From Streptomyces cellulosae (GTDB lineage Bacteria > Actinomycetota > Actinomycetes > Streptomycetales > Streptomycetaceae), in NCBI RefSeq assembly GCF_000721105.1, contig NZ_JOEV01000033.1, positions 1 to 64,000 on the forward strand: a stretch of 64,000 nucleotides of DNA, given 5' to 3'. A program made the translations under genes and the position numbers. This document shows positions 9,006 to 17,939 of the stretch, piece by piece. Position 1 is the stretch's first letter. Each line of letters begins with the position of its first letter. The notes beneath the pieces are model-generated. The model did not search any database and was not told the DNA's origin. It saw nothing but the letters and a program-made list of their open reading frames with translations.

Positions 9006-9815
9006 TCAGTTATTGCCGGACAGGGATTTCGCGGACACGGGGAAGTCGAAATAGGTGTCGGGATACGGCTCGGGCTTGTAGGTGTAGTGCCACCACTCCT
9101 CGGCGAGGTTGACGAAGCCGAGGTCCTCCAGAGTGCTCTTCAGGAGCAGGCGGTTGGCCCGCTGCTCGCCCTGGATGCGCGGGTCGAGGGTGTGGGAGAG
9201 GGTGTCGAAGCAGTCGAATCCGGTGCCCATGTCGATGGAGTTGTCCGGGAATCGCTCGCCCTTGGGGGCGTAACAGGGAACCAGACTCTCTCCGGGGACG
9301 TAGGGCCTGGTCGGCCTCGCGGGGAGCTTGACGAGGGTGAGGTCCATGGTGGAGCCGCGGCTGTGGCCGGATTTCTCGGCGATGTAACCGTCCTCGAACA
9401 GACGGGTCTTGTCGACGTCCGGATAGAACTCGCCCTTCATGTCCTGGTCGTCGAGGTCCTCGGCCCAGCGGACGAAGTGGTCGACGGCCCGCTGCGGCCG
9501 GTAGCAGTCGTAGACCTTGAGGCTGTAGCCCTCGAGCAGGAGCTTCTGCTGCGCTTCGTGGAGCGCTTCGGCGGCGGGCCGGGTGAGGATGCACAGAGGC
9601 TGCCGGTAGCCGTCGATGCGTTCGCCGACGAAGTTGTGGGGCGTGAAGTAGCGCATCTCCTGGATGATCGTCGCGTCCACGGTTCTCAGGGCCACGAAGT
9701 CCGGCGGCGCCTGGGGGTCGGTGCTCGCCCGGGCGGGGGCGGTGGCGGCGGTCACGGCCAGCAGGGTGGCGAACGCGGTGACAAGACCGCGTACCGCGCT
9801 GGAGAGTCGTGTCAT
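9006..9815 (-). CDS. Secreted D-Ala-D-Ala dipeptidase-like protein (VanX family, M15D)
   Basis: A 269-residue zinc peptidase predicted to cleave D-alanyl-D-alanine or related dipeptides from the cell wall. The metal and active-site motifs are visible: SGHSRGSTMDL (the S-x-H-x-x-G-x-x-x-D pattern) and EEWWHYTY near the C-terminus. The sequence begins MTRLSSAVRGLVTAFATLLAV and continues through an Ala-rich stretch, a typical signal peptide, so it probably acts outside the cell. I chose the ATG at 9815 because AGGAGAC lies just upstream; the open frame extends 40 codons further but without signal-peptide sense. Nearby genes give no sign of a vanRS/vanHA resistance cluster, so a housekeeping role is more likely. 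Confidence 0.87.
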   Translation of the reverse strand: MTRLSSAVRGLVTAFATLLAVTAATAPARASTDPQAPPDFVALRTVDATIIQEMRYFTPHNFVGERIDGYRQPLCILTRPAAEALHEAQQKLLLEGYSLKVYDCYRPQRAVDHFVRWAEDLDDQDMKGEFYPDVDKTRLFEDGYIAEKSGHSRGSTMDLTLVKLPARPTRPYVPGESLVPCYAPKGERFPDNSIDMGTGFDCFDTLSHTLDPRIQGEQRANRLLLKSTLEDLGFVNLAEEWWHYTYKPEPYPDTYFDFPVSAKSLSGNN

Positions 9816-9988
9816 GTCTCCTGCATCTATCAGGCGCGTGTTCCGTCGGGGAAGCGATCGGATGCAGTTCCCTCGAAACCCCCTCGAAGAGAGGCGCCCG
9901 GCGACGGTCTGCCCATGGGGCGTCGCCCGTGGCACACTTCTGACGTACCGTCAGATCTCTTGGTGGGATTTCGTGGTGGGGAGGGACC

Positions 9989-10435
9989 TTGTCGCGTACA
10001 ACGACTCCCGTGGTCGCCGGGTGGTTCACCGGCGGCGGGGACGACTTCCGGCTCCTCGGCACCCGCTGCCGGTCCTGCACCTCGGTGTTCTTCCCCCGCG
10101 AGGACGTCCACTGCCGCAATCCCGGATGCGCCGGCAGCGAGCTGGAGGAGGTGCCCCTCTCGCGACGGGGGCGCGTCTGGTCCTACACGGACGGACGCTA
10201 CCGGCCTCCGTCACCCTATGTGACCGATCCGGAACTTCCGTGGGAGCCGTACGCGTTGATCGCTGTGGAGCTGGAGGCAGAGCGCATGGTGGTACTGGGA
10301 CAGGCGGTTCCCGGGGTCACCGTCGCCGAGCTGGCGGTGGGCATGGAGGTGGAGGTCGTGTCGGGCGTGCTCCATGAGGACGCGGAGACGATCTGGACGA
10401 CCTGGCAGTGGCGGCCGACGGGGGTGACGGCGTGA
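9989..10435 (+). CDS. DUF35 OB-fold / zinc-ribbon acyl-CoA-associated protein
   Basis: A 148-residue protein of the DUF35 family. These carry an N-terminal rubredoxin-like zinc ribbon (here CRSC at about residue 28 and CRNPGCAG around 42) and a C-terminal OB fold. Family members act as partners of thiolase-like enzymes in acyl-CoA and polyketide-type chemistry. It starts with TTG behind a GGGAGG site. Its TGA overlaps the GTG of the thiolase-family gene (GTGA), so the two are translationally coupled and probably form a complex. The substrate is not evident. Confidence 0.82.
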   Translation: MSRTTTPVVAGWFTGGGDDFRLLGTRCRSCTSVFFPREDVHCRNPGCAGSELEEVPLSRRGRVWSYTDGRYRPPSPYVTDPELPWEPYALIAVELEAERMVVLGQAVPGVTVAELAVGMEVEVVSGVLHEDAETIWTTWQWRPTGVTA

Positions 10436-11622
10436 CGGGAGAGGTGGCGGTGCTCGGCGTGGGCATGCACCCATGGGGCAAGTGGGGGCGTGGCTTCGTG
10501 GAGTACGGCGTGGTGGCGGCCCGCGCGGCGCTCGCGGACGCCGGGCTGGACTGGCGGGAGGTCGACTCGATCGTCGGCGCGGACACCGTGCGTGGCGGCT
10601 ATCCGGGCTATGTCGCCGGGGCGACGTTCGCGAAGGCACTGGGCTGGCAGGGCGCCCGGGTCACGAGTGTGTACGCGGCGTGCGCGTCGGGGGCGCAGGC
10701 CATCGACACCGCGCGCGGGCAGATCCTCTCGGGTCTCGCGGACGTGGTGCTCGTGGTGGGGGCCGACGCCGCCCCAAAGGGGTTCTTCCGGCCGGCGGGC
10801 GGGGACCGGCCCGACGATCCGGACTGGCTGCGGTTCCGGATCCTGGGGGCGACGAATCCCACGTACTTCGGGCTGTACGCGCGTCGGCGGATGGCCGTGC
10901 ACGGGGACACCATGGAGGACTTCGCGCAGGTCAAGGTGAAGAACTCCGCCCTGGGCGCGCTGAATCCGTATGCGCGCTACCGCAAGCGGGTCACCGTGGA
11001 CGAGGTCGCGGGCTCCGCCGTGGTCGCCGATCCGCTGCGGCTGCTCGACATCTGCGCGACGTCGGACGGCGGCGCGGCCGTGGTGCTCTGCAGCATGGAG
11101 TTCGCACGCCGGCAGGGGGTGGCGGAGCCGGTGCGCGTCCGGGCCGTGTCCACGGTGACGCCGCGTTACCCCAACACCGTCCTCGACCTGCCGGACATCG
11201 CGACGGACTCCGCGGTGGCGGTCGAGCCCGCCGGGGAGACCTTCCGGGCATCCATAGCCCGGGCGGCCTACGAGGAGGCCGGGATCGGGCCGGAGGATCT
11301 CTCCCTCGCCGAGGTGTACGACCTGTCCACCGCCCTGGAGTTGCAGTGGTACGAGGACCTCGGGCTGTGCGGAGAGGGCGAGGGCGCGAAGCTGCTGCGG
11401 GAGGGTGCGACGACCCTGGGTGGGCGCGTACCCGTCAACACCAGCGGGGGGCTCGCCTCCTTCGGAGAGGCGGTTCCCGCCCAGGCCATCGCGCAGGTCT
11501 GCGAACTGACCTGGCAGTTGAGGGGCGCGGCGGGCGACCGGCAGGTCGAGGGTGCGCGGGCGGGGATGACGGCGAACCAGGGGCTGTTCGGGCATGGTTC
11601 GGCGGTGGTGGCCGTCCGGTGA
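10432..11622 (+). CDS. Thiolase-family protein (lipid-transfer / SCP-x-like)
   Basis: A 396-residue thiolase-superfamily protein. The N-terminal half has VYAACASGAQAIDTARGQI, including the region where thiolases carry the nucleophilic Cys. The C-terminal half has VPVNTSGGLASFGEAV and ends in a GHGSAVVAV motif. This is the set found in the non-decarboxylating lipid-transfer/SCP-x branch used in acyl-CoA side-chain degradation with DUF35 partners. It is coupled to the DUF35 gene by GTGA. It may act as an acyl-CoA thiolase or as an aldolase component; I cannot tell which. Confidence 0.85.
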   Translation: MTGEVAVLGVGMHPWGKWGRGFVEYGVVAARAALADAGLDWREVDSIVGADTVRGGYPGYVAGATFAKALGWQGARVTSVYAACASGAQAIDTARGQILSGLADVVLVVGADAAPKGFFRPAGGDRPDDPDWLRFRILGATNPTYFGLYARRRMAVHGDTMEDFAQVKVKNSALGALNPYARYRKRVTVDEVAGSAVVADPLRLLDICATSDGGAAVVLCSMEFARRQGVAEPVRVRAVSTVTPRYPNTVLDLPDIATDSAVAVEPAGETFRASIARAAYEEAGIGPEDLSLAEVYDLSTALELQWYEDLGLCGEGEGAKLLREGATTLGGRVPVNTSGGLASFGEAVPAQAIAQVCELTWQLRGAAGDRQVEGARAGMTANQGLFGHGSAVVAVR

Positions 11623-12545
11623 GGACGAGAGGGGGCGAGACGGGCCGGGTCCGGGGAAGCTGGAGCCGCAAGCGGCCTCCGTGCTGACGCTCCCTGGTCG
11701 CGGGCGGTCGGCCTGTCACGCTGCCCCTGGCCACGGTGCTGTGTGTCCCGGGCGGCGTCACCGATCACCGGGAGGCGGCGAACCCTGCCTGGCACCGCTG
11801 AAGCGGACCGCGAAGGCGCCGCCGGGCCCAGTCGGTGCCGGAACACGCGGGACAGCCGGAACACGCGGGACTGCCTGGGCACCGAGATCCGTCGGGGCAC
11901 CGAGATCCGTCGGGGACCGGGGCTACGACGGCGCGAGCCGCCGGGAAGGCGGGGGCCGAAGGCTACGCCGGCTCGAGCCGCCGGGTGGGGCGCCTGCAGG
12001 GTGAAGTGCGGCCAGGGGCTGTTGGGAGTACGCGGCCGGGGCGGCCGAGGGGCCGTGTCCCTCCTCCGCTGTGAGCCCGTCGGCCACGGCGTCCAGAACG
12101 GCGAGCGCGCGGCCGTCGAGTCGAGCGGCCTGGGCGGACGGCGGCCCTGCCGAGTCAGGCGGCCGGGGCGGCGGACCGTGCCCCGACACAGACCATGGGG
12201 CCGGCGCGTCGGACGTGCACCGTGGGAAGGCGAGGCTCCTGCTCGCCCGCCGCATGGCTCTCAACCGTTGCCGTCGCCGACCTTGACGCTCCGTGGGCGC
12301 CGGTGAACACTTCCGGTGTCAGTCGACATCGCCGTACATTCTCGGCGTATTCAGGCACCGCGCCGCGCGGAGCCACCTGAGCCGAGTCCCCTCCCCCCAT
12401 GGGCGATTCGGCTGCGAAGGCACGCTCGTCGCGGACGCCGGGCGGGGCGCGGGATCCTCCCCGTCCTCGGCGCTTCGTCAAGGTAACCGCACCCTGCACG
12501 GAGCCCTGGGGCCCGACCGTCCCGGGCCAGGGCCTAGGAGCCGCC
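11623..12545. other. About 0.9 kb without a convincing gene
   Basis: Several open frames cross this stretch on both strands, but all translate to Arg/Pro-rich, repetitive sequence with no family resemblance and no good ribosome sites. A short minus-strand piece near 12100 (ALAVLDAVADGL) looks protein-like and could be a fossil of a lost gene. The DNA holds two pairs of short tandem duplications. The last part must contain the promoter of glpF, which I cannot place. Confidence 0.5.
11837..11913. repeat. Two adjacent 18-bp tandem duplications
   Basis: GCCGGAACACGCGGGAC occurs at 11837 and again at 11855, an 18-bp period. GGCACCGAGATCCGTCGG occurs at 11878 and again at 11896, also an 18-bp period. 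A looser duplication of a GGCTACGmCGG(C)nCGAGCC block follows to about 11985. The shared 18-bp period suggests slippage in a once-coding, repeat-rich region; no protein with obvious meaning remains. Confidence 0.75.
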
Positions 12546-13295
12546 ATGAGCAACGGAGACATTTTCGTCGGCGAGGTCATCGGTACCGCGATCCTGATCC
12601 TCTTCGGTGCCGGCGTATGCGCCGCCGTCACCCTCAGATACTCCAAGGCGCGGGCCTCGGGGTGGATCGTGATCGCTTTCGGCTGGGGATTCGGGGTGCT
12701 GGCCGGTGCGTACACCGCCGCGCCCCTGTCCGGGGGGCAGCTCAACCCGGCCGTGACGCTCGGCATCGCCGTGGACACCGGGGAGTGGGGCAAGGTCTGG
12801 GTGTACCTGCTGGGCCAGATGGTCGGCGCCATGCTCGGTGCCGTCCTGTGCTACCTCACGTACTTCGCCCAGTTCCAGGCCAATGTGCGGGAGACGGGCA
12901 CCACCGAGGGCACGGCGGAGGAGCCGCTGCCGACGCTCGGCATCTTCTCCACCATCCCGGAGATCCGGAACCCGGTCGCCAACCTGATCACCGAGATCGT
13001 CGCGACCATCGCGCTCGTCCTGCCGATCCTCGCCTTCGGGCTGACCAAGGGGCTCGGCGAGTCCGGCACGTTGGTGCTGATCGTCTCGCTGCTGGTCGTC
13101 GGCATCGGTCTGTCCCTCGGCGGGCCCACCGGTTATGCCATCAACCCGGCGCGGGACCTCGGTCCACGCATCGTCCACACCTTCCTGCCGATCCCGAACA
13201 AGGGCACCTCCGACTGGGGATACGCGTGGATCCCGGTCGTCGGCCCGCTGATCGGCGGAGCACTCGCGGGCCTCGTCTACAACGCGGCCTTCTGA
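12546..13295 (+). CDS. glpF: Glycerol uptake facilitator (MIP/aquaglyceroporin)
   Basis: A 249-residue membrane channel of the MIP family. Both pore motifs are present: [11 protein letters not shown] in the first half and [14 protein letters not shown] in the second. The Asp after NPAR is typical of glycerol-conducting members. Six membrane spans can be read in the order expected for the family. The ATG at 12546 has TAGGAG upstream. glpK follows about 100 bp downstream on the same strand, so together they take up glycerol and phosphorylate it. No glycerol-type IclR regulator (GylR) gene lies directly upstream. Confidence 0.92.
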   Translation: MSNGDIFVGEVIGTAILILFGAGVCAAVTLRYSKARASGWIVIAFGWGFGVLAGAYTAAPLSGGQLNPAVTLGIAVDTGEWGKVWVYLLGQMVGAMLGAVLCYLTYFAQFQANVRETGTTEGTAEEPLPTLGIFSTIPEIRNPVANLITEIVATIALVLPILAFGLTKGLGESGTLVLIVSLLVVGIGLSLGGPTGYAINPARDLGPRIVHTFLPIPNKGTSDWGYAWIPVVGPLIGGALAGLVYNAAF

Positions 13296-13321
13296 GCAGC
13301 TTCCCAGCAACTCCTCGCTGC

Positions 13322-13370
13322 TTCGAGCAGCCTTTCGAGGGCCGTTCGAGCAGCCTTCGAGCAGCCTTCT
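13322..13370 (+). repeat. TTCGAGCAGCC direct repeats between glpF and glpK
   Basis: The 11-mer TTCGAGCAGCC appears three times, with a further degenerate copy (TTTCGAGGGCC), within about 50 bp of the glpF-glpK spacer. The pattern suggests local slippage. It lies immediately upstream of the glpK ribosome site and could affect spacing or mRNA folding between the two genes. Confidence 0.75.
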
Positions 13371-13392
13371 GAACCCAGCCCAAGGGGTAGCC

Positions 13393-14913
13393 ATGACGGA
13401 CAACGCCGAGAAGTACGTCGCCGCAATCGACCAGGGCACCACCTCAAGCCGCTGCATCGTCTTCGACCACAACGGCGCGATCGTCGCCGTCGACCAGCGC
13501 GAACACCGCCAGATCTTCCCCAAGCCGGGCTGGGTGGAGCACGACGCCACCGAGATCTGGTCCAAGGTCCAGGCGGTGGTCGCCGGCGCGCTCGCCAAGG
13601 CGGGGCTGCGCGCCGACCAGCTCAGCGCGCTCGGGATCACCAACCAGCGCGAGACGACGGTCCTGTGGGACCGCGCCACGGGCAAGCCCGTGCACAACGC
13701 GATCGTGTGGCAGGACACGCGCACCGCGCAGCTGTGCCACCAGTTGGGCGGCGCCGACGGGCAGGACCGCTTCCGCGAGCAGACCGGGCTGCCGCTGGCC
13801 AGCTACTTCTCCGGGCCCAAGGCGGCCTGGCTGCTGGACAACGTGCCCGGCCTCAGGGCCCGTGCCGAGCGCGGCGAGATCGCCTTCGGGACCATCGACT
13901 CCTGGCTGATCTGGAACCTCACCGGCGGTACGGACGGCGGGCAGCACGTCACCGACGTGACCAACGCCGGGCGGACCATGCTGATGAACCTGGAGACCCT
14001 CCAGTGGGACCGGTCCATCCTGGCCGCGATGAACGTGCCCGAGGCCGTGCTGCCCGAGATCCGGTCGTCAGCCGAGGTGTACGGCACGGCGATCGGCCAG
14101 CTCGCCGGCGTCCCGGTCGCCTCCGCGCTGGGCGATCAGCAGGCAGCGGTGTTCGGGCAGGCCTGCTACGACGTGGGCACGGCGAAGAACACGTACGGCA
14201 CGGGCAGTTTCCTGCTGCTCAACACCGGCAACCGGCCGGTGCCGTCGAAGAGCGGGCTGCTGACGACGATGGGCTACAAGATCGGCAGCGAGGCGCCGGT
14301 CTACTGCCTGGAGGGGTCGATCGCCATAACGGGCGCGCTCGTCCAGTGGTTCCGCGATCAGCTCGGCATCATCCGTACCGCCGACGAGATCGAGCCGCTG
14401 GCGGCGAGCGTGGAGGACAACGGCGGCGCGTACATCGTGCCCGCGTTCTCCGGTCTCTTCGCGCCGTACTGGCGCTCCGACGCGCGCGGTGTCGTCACCG
14501 GCCTCACCCGGTACGTCACGAAGGCACACCTCGCGCGGGCGGTGCTGGAGGCCACCAGCTGGCAGACGCGGGAGGTCGTGGACGCCATGTTCCAGGACTC
14601 CGGAGTGCGGATCACCACCCTGAAGGTGGACGGCGGCATGACCAAGAACAACCTGCTCATGCAGCACCAGGCGGACGTGCTGGACGTACCGGTGATCCGG
14701 CCGAAGGTCTCCGAGACGACCTGTCTGGGCGCCGCCTACGCGGCCGGGCTCGCCACCGGTGTGTGGAACGACCTCGACGAACTCAAGGCGCACTGGCAGA
14801 AGGACGTGGAGTGGACACCGTCCATGGAGGCGTCTGTGCGGGAGAGCGAGTTCCGCAACTGGCGCAAGGCCGTGGAGAAGAGCTTCGGCTGGCTGGAGGG
14901 CGGCGAGAACTAG
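13393..14913 (+). CDS. glpK: Glycerol kinase
   Basis: A 506-residue FGGY-family kinase that makes sn-glycerol 3-phosphate from glycerol and ATP. The phosphate-binding start [15 protein letters not shown] is at residues 11-25. [30 protein letters not shown] and [20 protein letters not shown] give the two FGGY signatures of the C-terminal domain. Length and start match the family. It is co-directional with glpF. The glycerol-3-phosphate dehydrogenase that usually completes the pathway is absent, so this may be a second, dispersed glycerol locus. Confidence 0.96.
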   Translation: MTDNAEKYVAAIDQGTTSSRCIVFDHNGAIVAVDQREHRQIFPKPGWVEHDATEIWSKVQAVVAGALAKAGLRADQLSALGITNQRETTVLWDRATGKPVHNAIVWQDTRTAQLCHQLGGADGQDRFREQTGLPLASYFSGPKAAWLLDNVPGLRARAERGEIAFGTIDSWLIWNLTGGTDGGQHVTDVTNAGRTMLMNLETLQWDRSILAAMNVPEAVLPEIRSSAEVYGTAIGQLAGVPVASALGDQQAAVFGQACYDVGTAKNTYGTGSFLLLNTGNRPVPSKSGLLTTMGYKIGSEAPVYCLEGSIAITGALVQWFRDQLGIIRTADEIEPLAASVEDNGGAYIVPAFSGLFAPYWRSDARGVVTGLTRYVTKAHLARAVLEATSWQTREVVDAMFQDSGVRITTLKVDGGMTKNNLLMQHQADVLDVPVIRPKVSETTCLGAAYAAGLATGVWNDLDELKAHWQKDVEWTPSMEASVRESEFRNWRKAVEKSFGWLEGGEN

Positions 14914-14962
14914 GCGGATCGGGACGGTACTTCAGGTCCACGCGCGCGTGCGACGCGCCCCA

Positions 14963-15007
14963 GGGCCGCGGCCCGTGACCCGGTCGGCGGGGGTACGGGC
15001 CGCGCCC
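14963..15007. terminator. Hairpin between convergent glpK and cvnD
   Basis: GGGCCGCGGCCCG (14963-14975) pairs with CGGGCCGCGCCC (14996-15007), giving about 12 bp with one bulge and a 20-base loop. It lies in the 97-bp gap between two convergent genes and is a reasonable bidirectional terminator. Confidence 0.55.
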
Positions 15008-15010
15008 GCG

Positions 15011-15616
15011 TCACGTCGTGACGGTCTGGCGGTGCGCCGCCGTGTAGGCGATCGCGTGCCGCACGACCCCGATGAGGACCTCCTTGACGGACTCCCGGTC
15101 GCGGGCGTCGCAGAGCAGCAGCGGTACGTCGTCGTCGAGGTCCAGTGCCTGGCGTACGTCGTCCGTGGGGTAACGGGCGGCTCCCTCGAAGCAGTTGACG
15201 CCGACGACGAAGGGGATGGAACGCCGTTCGAAGTAGTCGACGGCGGCGAAGCAGTCCTCCAGGCGGCGGGTGTCGGCGAGCACGACGGCACCGAGCGCCC
15301 CCTCGGACAACTCGTCCCACATGAACCAGAAGCGCTCCTGCCCGGGTGTGCCGAACAGGTACAGCACGAGGTCCTCGCGCAGGGTGATGCGGCCGAAGTC
15401 CATGGCCACGGTGGTGGTGTGCTTGCCCGGCACGCCGCTGAGATCGTCGACGGGGCGCCCGGCCTCGGTGAGGCGCTCCTCGGTGCGCAGCGGCCTGATC
15501 TCGCTGACCGCGCCGACGAGGGTGGTCTTGCCCACGCCGAAGCCTCCGGCCACCAGGATCTTGAACGTGACGGGCTCGACCGGGGGCTTGCCGCGCTCAG
15601 GACGCCCGAAGATCAT
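15011..15616 (-). CDS. Conservon GTPase CvnD-type protein, detached from cvnABC
   Basis: A 201-residue small GTPase of the Streptomyces conservon family. Walker A GGFGVGKTT is at residues 24-32, and the G3-like motif LYLFGTPGQERFWFMWDEL follows. In characterised conservons CvnD works with a membrane sensor kinase-like CvnA, a roadblock CvnB and a DUF742 CvnC, all encoded contiguously in the order A-B-C-D. Here the GTPase is on the same strand as cvnABC but 3.8 kb downstream, with four carnitine genes in between on the opposite strand. This looks like a split conservon. It has its own upstream gap, so it now needs its own promoter. Confidence 0.9.
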   Translation of the reverse strand: MIFGRPERGKPPVEPVTFKILVAGGFGVGKTTLVGAVSEIRPLRTEERLTEAGRPVDDLSGVPGKHTTTVAMDFGRITLREDLVLYLFGTPGQERFWFMWDELSEGALGAVVLADTRRLEDCFAAVDYFERRSIPFVVGVNCFEGAARYPTDDVRQALDLDDDVPLLLCDARDRESVKEVLIGVVRHAIAYTAAHRQTVTT

Positions 15617-15930
15617 CGATCTCTTCTCCTGCTTGATGGGGGTGGGGGACGGCGGACCGTAGCCTCCGCCGCCGGGGGTTTCGATGACGAGTACGCGACC
15701 GCCGCGTCGGAGTACCGCGGCCGGGTCGTCCGACAGGAGTGTGCGGGTCGGATCATATCGGGAGGGCTGACGCGACGCCCGGTCCGGACCTGGGACTCAT
15801 CGGTATCGAGGCCGACGCTTGGGACGCCGCAGTGGTTTCATATGGCGCGACGGCTGAGCGAATGATGAGAAAATGACAGGGCCGTGCAGCAAGCGGCAGG
15901 GAAATCCGTGCCCTCGAGGAAGAGACGCGC
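15617..15930. other. Divergent intergenic region cvnD / iclR
   Basis: A 314-bp gap between the divergent GTPase and IclR regulator genes. The right half is relatively AT-rich (around 15840-15890, with CATATG and GATGAGAAAATGA), where an iclR promoter could lie. I see no clear palindrome. The GTPase promoter must be in the left half. Confidence 0.4.
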
Positions 15931-16746
15931 ATGCCGAAGGCCCAGTCCACCGCCGACACCAACGAGCCTCCCGCCGCCGCTGAGCCGGGTGGGGCGTCGG
16001 GCAAGGTCCAGTCGCTGGAGCGGGCGATCGTCTTGCTCCAGGCGACGGCCGACAGCGCGCCGGACGGCGAGACGGCCGCCGGCCTGGCCGCGCGGTGCGG
16101 ACTCAACCGCGCCACGGCCTGGCGGCTGCTGTCGACACTGGAGCAGTACGGCCTGGTGGAGCGCAGCCCCGTCACCAACCGCTACACGATCGGTTTCACG
16201 GTCGCCCGGATGGCGTCGGCGGCAGGCTTCGACGGCCTGATCCGCCGGGCGCACGGCACCCTGCGCCGGGTCAGCGAGCAGACGGGCGAGACCGCCAACC
16301 TCGCGGTGGTGCAGCAGCTCGGGCTGACCTACGTCGACGAGGTGACCCCGCCGGTGGTGCTGGCCGCCCAGTGGCTGGGCCGGCACGTGCCGCTGCACGC
16401 CACCTCCACCGGCAAGGCGCTGCTGGCGTGGCTGCCCGAGGAGGAGGCGAAGTCGTTCCTGAGGGGGCCGCTGGAGGCGTACACGGACACCACGATCACG
16501 GACTGGACACGTCTGCGGGCGGACCTGGAACAGACGCGGGAGCGCGGTTACAGCGTCTGCGTGGGCGAGATGGAACGCAACCTCTACGGCGTCTCCGCAC
16601 CGGTGCCCGGCGGACGTGGCCGGCCGTTCGCGGTGGTCAGTATCTGGGGGCCGCAGGACCGGGTGCCGGAGTCACGGTTCTCGGCACTGGGGCCACTGGT
16701 GCGCGCGGCGGCCGACGAGATCTCGCAGGCGGCACAGACGCTCTGA
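15931..16746 (+). CDS. IclR-family regulator of the carnitine cassette
   Basis: A 271-residue transcription regulator. An N-terminal winged helix-turn-helix (VQSLERAIVLLQA through GLNRATAWRLLSTLEQYGLVER) is followed by the IclR effector-binding domain, with the usual HATSTGKALLAWLP and VCVGEMERNLYGVSAPV motifs. It lies directly ahead of, and on the same strand as, the dehydrocarnitine-cleaving enzyme, carnitine dehydrogenase and thioesterase genes. It is therefore the likely local regulator, perhaps sensing carnitine or glycine betaine. The effector is an inference from context. Confidence 0.9.
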   Translation: MPKAQSTADTNEPPAAAEPGGASGKVQSLERAIVLLQATADSAPDGETAAGLAARCGLNRATAWRLLSTLEQYGLVERSPVTNRYTIGFTVARMASAAGFDGLIRRAHGTLRRVSEQTGETANLAVVQQLGLTYVDEVTPPVVLAAQWLGRHVPLHATSTGKALLAWLPEEEAKSFLRGPLEAYTDTTITDWTRLRADLEQTRERGYSVCVGEMERNLYGVSAPVPGGRGRPFAVVSIWGPQDRVPESRFSALGPLVRAAADEISQAAQTL

Positions 16747-16934
16747 CGCACCGCCGGCGTGGCATTCGGCGGTCATGTCGCATGGGGCGGCGTTACTCGG
16801 GAGCCGCAAGGGCTTCCTTCGGCAGTCGTGCCAGAGGTGCGGCGTTTGGCACACGTACCGCAGGAGTTTCGCGGTGCCTTCGCCCTTGGGGTGTTCACTT
16901 GATGCGATGCTCGCCCGCATTATGAAACGAACTC

Positions 16935-16964
16935 TTGAGATTGACGGCGTCGCGCCGCTACCGT
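16935..16964 (+). promoter_or_regulatory. Possible promoter of the carnitine operon
   Basis: TTGAGA (16935-16940) and TACCGT (16959-16964) are separated by 18 bp and lie about 50 bp ahead of the BKACE gene start. The preceding stretch ATTATGAAACGAACT is unusually AT-rich for this window. The match is modest. Confidence 0.35.
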
Positions 16965-17013
16965 CAGAGGCATCCCGCCCTCCACCTCCGCTCGGAGAGG
17001 ACCCCGCGCGACC

Positions 17014-17901
17014 ATGAACCATGACGTGATCATCACCTGCGCCCTCACCGGCGCCGGGGACACCGTGGGCAAGAGCCCGCATGTCCCCGTCACCCCCGGA
17101 CAGATCGCCGCCTCCGCGGTGCAGGCCGCCGAGGCCGGTGCCGCCGCGGTGCACATCCATGTACGCGACCCCGAGACCGGAGCGCCCTCCCGCGACCCGC
17201 GGCTGTACCGCGAGGTCGTCGAGCGCATCAAGGAGACCGGGACCGACGTCGTCATCAACCTCACCGCCGGCATGGGAGGTGACCTGGTCATCGACCCGGC
17301 GCAGCCGCTCAGGCAGTTGCCGGGCACCGACCTGGTCGGCGGCCTGGAGCGGCTGCCGCACGTGGAGGATCTGCTGCCGGACATCTGCACGCTGGACTGC
17401 GGTTCCCTCAACTTCGGTGACGGCTCGAGCCTCTACGTCTCCACGCCCGACATGCTGCGCACCGGCGCCCGGCGCATCCAGGAGCTGGGTGTGCGGCCGG
17501 AGTTGGAGATCTTCGACACCGGACATCTGTGGTTCGCCAAGCAACTGCTCGCCGAGGGGCTGCTGGACGACCCGACCGTCTTCCAGTTGTGCATGGGCGT
17601 CCCGTGGGGCGCCCCCGCGGACCCCGGAGTGCTGCAGTCGATGGTGCGCATGCTGCCGGAAGGCGCCCAGTGGGCCAGCTTCGCGCTGGGCCGGATGCAG
17701 ATGCCGTGGGTGGCGCAGTCGATCCTGCTCGGCGGCCATGTGCGGGTCGGCCTGGAGGACAACCTCTATCTGGGCAAGGGCGTCAAGGCGACCAACGGCC
17801 AGCTGGTGGAGCGGGCCGTGACGATCGTCGAGGCCCTGGGTGCGCGGGTCGCGACGGCCGATGAGGCGCGCCTCAAGCTCGGCCTCAAACCCCGCGGTTG
17901 A
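17014..17901 (+). CDS. BKACE-family beta-keto acid cleavage enzyme (probable dehydrocarnitine cleavage)
   Basis: A 295-residue enzyme of the DUF849/BKACE family. Members cleave a beta-keto acid with acetyl-CoA to give acetoacetate and a new acyl-CoA. Family landmarks are [14 protein letters not shown] (metal-binding His pair), [24 protein letters not shown] and [13 protein letters not shown]. It is followed by a carnitine dehydrogenase-like gene and a hotdog thioesterase. This trio matches the known carnitine route: 3-dehydrocarnitine plus acetyl-CoA gives betainyl-CoA plus acetoacetate. The substrate assignment depends on this context. The ATG at 17014 lies after a weak GGAGAGGA site. Confidence 0.85.
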   Translation: MNHDVIITCALTGAGDTVGKSPHVPVTPGQIAASAVQAAEAGAAAVHIHVRDPETGAPSRDPRLYREVVERIKETGTDVVINLTAGMGGDLVIDPAQPLRQLPGTDLVGGLERLPHVEDLLPDICTLDCGSLNFGDGSSLYVSTPDMLRTGARRIQELGVRPELEIFDTGHLWFAKQLLAEGLLDDPTVFQLCMGVPWGAPADPGVLQSMVRMLPEGAQWASFALGRMQMPWVAQSILLGGHVRVGLEDNLYLGKGVKATNGQLVERAVTIVEALGARVATADEARLKLGLKPRG

Positions 17902-17939
17902 GCCGTGGCCCACTCCTCCCCCTCCTCAAGGAGCTCCCG

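Noticed and set aside
9006..9815. Vancomycin-resistance operon
   Set aside because: Only a VanX-like dipeptidase is present; no vanH, vanA or vanRS genes are nearby.
11743..12306. A 187-codon plus-strand frame in the gene desert
   Set aside because: Composition is Arg/Gly/Pro-rich with internal repeats, no start site and no family match.
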